The notes beneath the pieces are model-generated. The model made no database searches. It worked only from the letters and a program-made list of their open reading frames with translations, and was not told the origin of the DNA. Both the position numbers and the translations under genes were made by a program. Of a DNA stretch of 64,000 bases, positions 58,560 through 64,000 are shown in pieces (position 1 is the stretch's first letter; each line of letters begins with the position of its first letter). This DNA is from Solen grandis (Eukaryota > Mollusca > Bivalvia > Adapedonta > Solenidae), in contig CM037789.1 of assembly GCA_021229015.1 (NCBI GenBank), positions 40,956,926 to 41,020,925 of the forward strand, given 5' to 3'.

Positions 58560-60748
58560 TTGTATTTCATGCGCGCGACATATTATATCGGCATAATTAA
58601 CGTCCTTTCATCGCTTTTTTTCCGACGAAACCGACGGAAGTAAATAATTTTATACTTTTTATTGATTATATTAAATACATCCCAAAGATCATGTTAAAGT
58701 TATTTAGGAACTTTTCTTTCACCATCAATGATTGAGATATTTACGTTTAAAATATGACAAATTTTGCAATGCGATGACAAAAAATTGCGATAATTTACTA
58801 AAAATAGCATACGTACGGACGGACAGACAGTCAAGTGTCGTTTATAATTGTATTGTATTTCAGTTGTGAATTATATTCATGCAACACGCATGTCAAAAAG
58901 TTTATTTAAGTTGAATAAGTGAGAATTTAGGATTTAATTTTGTAATTTCATGCCGCGCGACATTTTATATAGGCAAAATTTCGTCCTTTCATGCTTTTTC
59001 GACGAAACAGACGAGTAATAAATTATACTTTTATTGATTATTTTCAAACATCCCACAAGATCTTGTTAAAAGTTATTTCTGCTTTCTATACCATCAATGA
59101 CTGAGATATTTACGTTTAAAATATGACAAATTTTGCCATGCGCATGACAAAAAATTGCCGATATTTCACTAAAAATAGCATTCGTACGGAACGGACAGAC
59201 AGAGTCATGTGTGTTATAAAATTATGTTTCAAGTTGTGAATTATATTTCATGCAACACGCATATAATAAAGTTTATTTAAGCTTGAATAAGTTGAGGAAT
59301 TTAGGATTTAATATATTGTAATATCATGCCGCGCGACATTTTTTATCGGCAAAATTTAAACGTCCTTTCATCGCTTTTTTCCGACGAAACGACGATTGTA
59401 ATAATTATACTTTTTATGATCCTATATTAATACATCCAAAGATATGGTAAAAGTTATTTCAGCTTTTCATCACCATCAATGATTGAGATATTTACGTTTT
59501 AAAATATGACAAATTTTTGCTTATGCGAGATGACAAAAAATTGCGATAATTTCACTAAATAATAGGCATCGTACGGACGGACGACAGTCAAGTGTGTTAA
59601 ATAATAGTATGTTTTTCTGTTGTGAATTATATTCATGCATCTCGCCATGTCATAAAGTTATTTAATCTGAATTAGTGAGAATTTAGGATTTTATTATATT
59701 GTTAATTTCATTGCCGCGCGACATTTTATATCGGCAAAAATTATCGTCCTTTCATCGCTTTTTCGACGAACAGACGAAGTAATTAAAAAATAAAAAAAAA
59801 AATTATACTTTTATTGATTATATTAAAATACCATCCCAAAGATCTTGTTAAATGTTATTTCAGCTTTCTTTCACCATCAATGACTGAGATATTTACGTTT
59901 AAATATGAAAAATTTTTGCATATGGATGACAAAAAAATTGTCGATAATTTCACTAATATAGCATCGTACGGACGGACAGACAGCAAGTGTGTTAAATAAT
60001 AGTATGTATTTCAAGTTGTGAATTATATTCTTGCAACACGCATATCATAAAGTTTATTTAAGCTTGAATAGTGAGTATTTAGGATTTAATATTTTGTAAT
60101 TTCATGCCGCCGCGAATTTTATATCGGCTAAAATTAACGTCCTTTCATCGCTTTTTCCGACGAAACAGAGAAGTAATATAATTATACTTTTATTGTTTAT
60201 ATTAATTACATCCCAAGATCATGTTTAAAAGTTATTGAGCTTCTATCCCATTCAATGATGAGATAATTTACGTTTAAATATGACAAATTTTGCATAGCTG
60301 CGATGACAAATATTGCCTGATACATTTCACTAAAATAGATCGTTAGGCACGGACTGACTTGTTCTAGTGTGGTTAAAATAATAGTAGTATTTCCAAGTTC
60401 TGTGAATTATATTCATGGCAACACGCATGTCATAAAGTTTATTTAAGCTGAATAAGTGAGTGAATTAGGATTTAATATTTGTAAATTTCAGACGCGCGAC
60501 ATTTTATACGGCAAATTAACGTCATTTCATCGCTTTTTTCCGACGAAACGACGATGTAATAAATTATACTTTTTTATTGATTATATTAATACATACCAAG
60601 ATCATGTTTAAAGTTTTTTCAGCTTTCTATCACCTTCAATTGTTTGAGGATATTTACGTTTAATAATATGACAAATTTTGCCATATGCGATGACAAAAAT
60701 TGCCGTAATTTCACTAAAAATAGCATCATGTGAGTGGACGGGACATAA
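58560..60748. repeat. ~380-bp satellite, about six copies, runs into a gap
   Basis: GCGCGACATTTTATATCGGC and CGTCCTTTCATCGCTTTTTC recur near 58.60, 58.98, 59.36, 59.74, 60.14 and 60.52 kb. Each unit continues GACGAAAC.GACG, TATACTTTTATTGATTATAT, ATGTTAAAAGTTATTTCAGC, ATCACCATCAATGA, GAGATATTTACGTTTAAA, TACGGACGGACAGACAGTC and ATTCATGCAACACGCATGTC. Copies differ mostly by single-base indels. The array is cut by the 100-N gap, so its length is a minimum. Confidence 0.93.
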
Positions 60749-60848
60749 NNNNNNNNNNNNNNNNNNNNNNNNNNNNNNNNNNNNNNNNNNNNNNNNNNNN
60801 NNNNNNNNNNNNNNNNNNNNNNNNNNNNNNNNNNNNNNNNNNNNNNNN
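60749..60848. other. 100-base scaffold gap
   Basis: Exactly 100 N, placed inside or at the edge of the ~380-bp satellite array, where assembly would be expected to fail. Confidence 0.99.
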
Positions 60849-61386
60849 TGAGAGCCGACTTTATCGAATGAAAATTACGTTGACAGTCTACTTTCATTTT
60901 TAGGAGTTTGTAAAATTGTCTCTCCAGGACTCTCGGCGAAGAAATTTTCAAATATTTACATCAAAGTAAGAAATTTTCACGAGCAAAATGGACGCGCCAG
61001 AAGGACCCATTGCCGTCGAAAGTCGTGCGCCATATTTTGAAATCACGCGACAATGGCGCGGGCGCACCGTAAATCTGAAGCTCTGTTGCATGTACATTAC
61101 AACAATTTTGAGGGTTAGACCCGTCTCTTTATATTTCATCTGATTTATTGCTGCTTATCTAATCAGGACTCTCCGTTGACAGGAAGTTAGGGTTTTGAAC
61201 CTCGAGATTTCAGAAAACTTTTAGTCAGGGGTCAAATTTACATTGAATTAAGAAGGAAATTCACTGAAAAAAATCCACTGAACATCAACATATTGCTATT
61301 TTTACAATTTTGGAACATTTTGACCCTTGATTTTCACTGACTATTGAGAGCCGTGCTAATATTGTTTATATATCTGTGTTACTCAG
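60849..61386. other. Upstream intron of the HIRA segment
   Basis: No exon found. It ends in the acceptor TGTGTTACTCAG at 61375-61386. Base quality is good from the gap onward. Confidence 0.5.
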
Positions 61387-63088
61387 ACTTGCCGGTGCAC
61401 CTCAGCGGACATTCCAGTCAGGTTCTGACCTGCGACAGCTGGCGACAGTCAGTCACCTGGAGGGACAGTTGCAGACCTGCCTCTGCCTGCAATCCCCTGC
61501 AGAATACAAGTTCTGGTTCCAGACTTACATCCGGTACCTGGTGCAGGAAGGTGGGTCAATTTGTCTGCAGCCGGGAACCAACTATAAGTTGACTTCCTGT
61601 TTGTTATAAATCTTACATACAGGTGTTTCAAGTAAAATACTGCTTCCCCAAGCAGGAATCAAATTCAGGACTCCCTGGTATGCACATAGAACACTGCCAT
61701 GTAACCACAAAATCCAGCTCCATTGCAGTGGGGGTTCATGGGCCATTTTGTAAATCCATTTTAGAGAATAGAATGTTTTAATCCTGATTATACCTAAGCC
61801 TTTCAACTGTGAAATAAATTTCAGATTTTCTTTTAAAGAAAATAAAAATATTATGATTTTTTTTTTTAAAGTGGAGTTATGTTTATTCATGATTTGTTTC
61901 CATACTTGATCATTTGATAATATATTCAAGTTAGTTGATGACATCATGTAGTCAGTAAATGATGAATTCTATTTTACCTGAGAGCTATGATGAGCTGTAA
62001 GTTACTGTAATGTGTATGTACGTATTTAGGGCTGGAGGCACGACTGCGGGAAGTCTGTACAGATCTACTGGGGCCCATCGTCCAGTCCCGGTCTCGTTCC
62101 ACGTGGGACCACACTGTGCTGGTCAGTACATCTATATATCCTTGTATATTGGGCAAGTGTTGCAGGTTCAGTTTAGCACTTGAAAATAAGCTCTGATTGA
62201 AAATTCTGTATACCATGTCAAGCACTGGGTGGAGTAAAAAATAAATCTTATCAGGTGACCTCCCTGTTAAGATAATATAAAGAACTGACTTGCATTGTAA
62301 TATAGATTTCTTTTGAAGAATTTAAACTCATAGTCAGCCTTGAATCAGGAATACTAAGTTTGATAAAATCAATAACTGGCAAGAAAAGTGCACAACATCT
62401 AAATGGGAGTTCAATTGATTTACTTTGAATTGCAAACTTGTGATGAATAAAATGCTTGTAAAAGTCTCAGTTGCAAAAGTAATTGTCCTTTCTTCATGTT
62501 GGACTGTACCATTAGTTTTTTATTGGGGTACTTGTTGAAATTTAATTGACTGCAGACCTAATAGTTTCTGGAGTAAATGATGCACACAAATGAACAAGTC
62601 TCAGTGTACGCTTTCTTTTGCATCTGAATATAACACATTGTTGACGGCAGCAAGACAAGTTCTTGTGGCTGACATGTGGATCAGTTACTCTTAACTACTG
62701 TTGTTTCCCACATGGTTATTTAACACCCACTCAGCCCCTTACCACGTAGGTTCGAATCCCGGCAGGGTCATTCGGATTTTCATGTGAGGAAGCCTTCCAG
62801 CTGGCTTGTGGTAGGTCGGTGGTTCTACCCGGATAACTCTGTGCATTCGGGGTCTTCCTCCACCTGTAATTAGCTGGACGTCGCTATATGACTGAAATAC
62901 TGTCCAAGCGACGGTGAACTCAAATAGTCAAGTCAGATGGTTAAGTATGTTAATGGGTGTTTCAGGGTTTCAGGAAGCGAGAGCTGTTACGTGAGGTGTT
63001 GCCGTACTTCTGTGAGAATCTCAAGACTTTACAGAGACTGTACACGGAGCTTCAGGAGCAGCTTGACACAGTGGACAGTGTCACCTAG
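61387..63088 (+). CDS. HIRA: HIRA, histone H3.3 chaperone, last three coding exons
   Basis: Exons 61387-61550, 62030-62121 and 62966-63088 join in frame (donors G|GTGGGT and G|GTCAGT; acceptors TATTTAG and TGTTTCAG). The joined ~125-residue end reads LATVSHLEGQLQTCLCLQSP, AEYKFWFQTYIRYLVQEG, LEARLREVCTDLLGP, STWDHTVLGFRKRELLREVL, PYFCENLKTLQRLYTELQEQ and LDTVDSVT, then TAG. This matches the C-terminal region of metazoan HIRA, including the hallmark run RLREIC.DLLGP ... GLRKRELL.E.LP ... LQRL.TE.QEQL. In known HIRA this part forms the homotrimer and binds CABIN1, while the N-terminal WD40 domain binds ubinuclein. The complex deposits H3.3 independently of replication. Upstream exons (WD40, B domain) are not visible; they lie beyond the gap and satellites or elsewhere in the assembly. 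The exons carry no indels. Confidence 0.92.
62719..62936 (+). mobile_element. SINE, 5'-truncated, in the last HIRA intron
   Basis: Same family as at 28,024, beginning within the tRNA-like head (TTTAACACCCACTCAGCCCC). It has a B box (GGTTCGAATCCC), ATTCGGATTTTCATGTGAGG, TAATTAGCTGGACGTCGCTA and the tail CTCAAATAGTCAAGTCAG. A short duplication, ATGGTTA (62712-62718 and 62937-62943), flanks it. The A box is missing, as in an insertion that stopped early. It ends 29 bases before the last coding exon, in the same orientation as the gene. Confidence 0.85.
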
Positions 63089-64000
63089 CGGTCAGACACT
63101 CACACGTGACTCACGTGCATGGCCGAGGGCGGTGTATGGGGGTCTCTGTGTTTATCAAAGTCATGTGTTGCCAATGGCAGAAGATGGTCCGAGGCACTTG
63201 CATAATGGAAAATCTGGTCTTGTCGAGATGCTGATAAGAAATAATGTGAGACTACCGTGCAATGTTACTGCTTCGGGTGCGTAGTAAGATAGCAGTGGTC
63301 CTGTCCATCAGACAGCCTCATGCAGCCTGGGGTCCTACTGACTTCATAGCATTGTGGCAAGAATGCTTGTTTAGAAATGATTCATCACATTCTTAAAAAG
63401 AAAAAAAGGGGGAGTATTGTATTGTTTTCTCTGTGTTTTGATTTTGTTCAGTTTTAGTTAGTGTGCCTTTATATTGACAGTTAGTGCTTAACCAGCGACA
63501 CAGTGATGTGAGAGTTGTTATTTGCGAAGTTGGGAATCTTGCTTGCATGTCAAGAAACATCCCATTTTGAGATTATCCACAAATCAAAACCTTCAAATTC
63601 TGTCTCAATACAATTTTGAAACTTTGAAGAAATGAAAGAGTTTTTTCAAGATTATGATATTTACGCAAGCATGTATGCAATATTTGTATTCTTTGTGTCG
63701 GTATATAGTGGAGATAAGAGCCTCCAAATATTGAGTTGAGGAAAAATCCCGATTGGAGTTGTTTAATGAAATGCAGGCCAGATCTCTTTTATGTAATTCA
63801 GGCAGGTCACGTGACAGCTCACTTGATAGGTCATGTGATCATTTCTCAGATTGCCACGATATGTCATAGACAGGTTATGTTGAAGGAGACTAAGCAAAAC
63901 TAGTCCTTTGAAATGTGAAACGTATTAGATTACCTTCACTCTTTCTACAGAATATATGCATTAGTTTGCCCTGGTCACTGGTAGTTTACATTGACCCAGA
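63089..64000 (+). other. HIRA 3' UTR and downstream flank
   Basis: Non-coding after the TAG. No canonical AATAAA was found in the window, so the poly(A) site may use a variant signal or lie beyond it. A perfect GTCACGTGAC palindrome (E-box core) lies near 63,806-63,815. The 115-codon frame at 62937-63284 is a shadow of the last exon in another frame. Confidence 0.5.

Noticed and set aside
61376..61609. Start codon for a free-standing gene at 61,376
   Set aside because: The frame is open only because it is an internal exon; it begins at the acceptor at 61,386 and ends at the donor at 61,551.
62937..63284. 115-codon ORF overlapping the last HIRA exon
   Set aside because: Wrong frame relative to the exon that continues HIRA; it runs on into the 3' UTR.

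Overview
This is a eukaryotic, AT-rich, intron- and repeat-dominated window. It most likely comes from a bivalve or other lophotrochozoan mollusc. The evidence is tRNA-derived SINEs with the 3' core 'TAGCTGGACGTCGCTATATGAC', four dispersed elements that start 'AGCTCACCTGAGC', an invertebrate-looking HIRA gene end, and TTAGGG-type telomeric motifs. The species assignment is inference. Two 100-N scaffold gaps (10,649-10,748 and 60,749-60,848) break the window. Long stretches (about 10.7-12.8, 19.5-25, 30-51 and 54.7-60.7 kb) show dense one-base insertions and deletions, often in homopolymers. They look like unpolished long-read consensus, so broken reading frames there need not mean dead genes.

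Layout. 0-5.9 kb is gene-poor and holds an imperfect palindrome and a possible hAT-transposase fragment. 5.9-10.25 kb is a 38-bp minisatellite array split by a pogo/Tigger-like element (TA target duplication), which is itself split by a hAT-like element (8-bp target duplication). 11.8-12.5, 13.8-14.8, 23.2-25.2 and 29.6-30.6 kb are four AGCTCACC-family repeats. 15.0-16.4 kb holds short minus-strand exon candidates, and 17.2-17.6 kb is a 28-bp minisatellite. 18.5-19.4 kb is the terminal exon of a clean plus-strand gene for a small single-pass, probably type II membrane protein. 28.0 kb holds a complete SINE with a 14-bp target duplication.

34.3-48.8 kb holds two tandem copies of a roughly 8.2-8.3 kb unit bounded by TTAGGG-like sequence. 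Each copy carries a long plus-strand gene body, a reversed SINE and a short minus-strand two-exon gene, arranged convergently. This passes into about 16 copies of a ~167-bp satellite with TTAGGG stretches inside each unit (49.0-51.66 kb). It ends in a TTAGGG-rich tract that stops abruptly at about 51.83 kb. The G-strand points right, as it would at a right-hand chromosome end, so this is either an interstitial telomere-associated block or a misjoin.

52.4-53.3 kb and 58.5-60.75 kb carry related satellites. They flank a minus-strand multi-exon gene candidate (54.75-57.41 kb) with good splice sites, a possible CCHH zinc finger and acidic Glu-Asn-Ser-Gln repeats, but several frameshifts. I recognise no product for it.

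61.4-63.1 kb holds the last three coding exons of HIRA, the histone H3.3 chaperone. They join in frame, and a SINE sits just before the last exon. HIRA is the only gene recognised by name. The most unusual parts are the TTAGGG-bounded two-gene tandem unit and the satellite-flanked zinc-finger gene.
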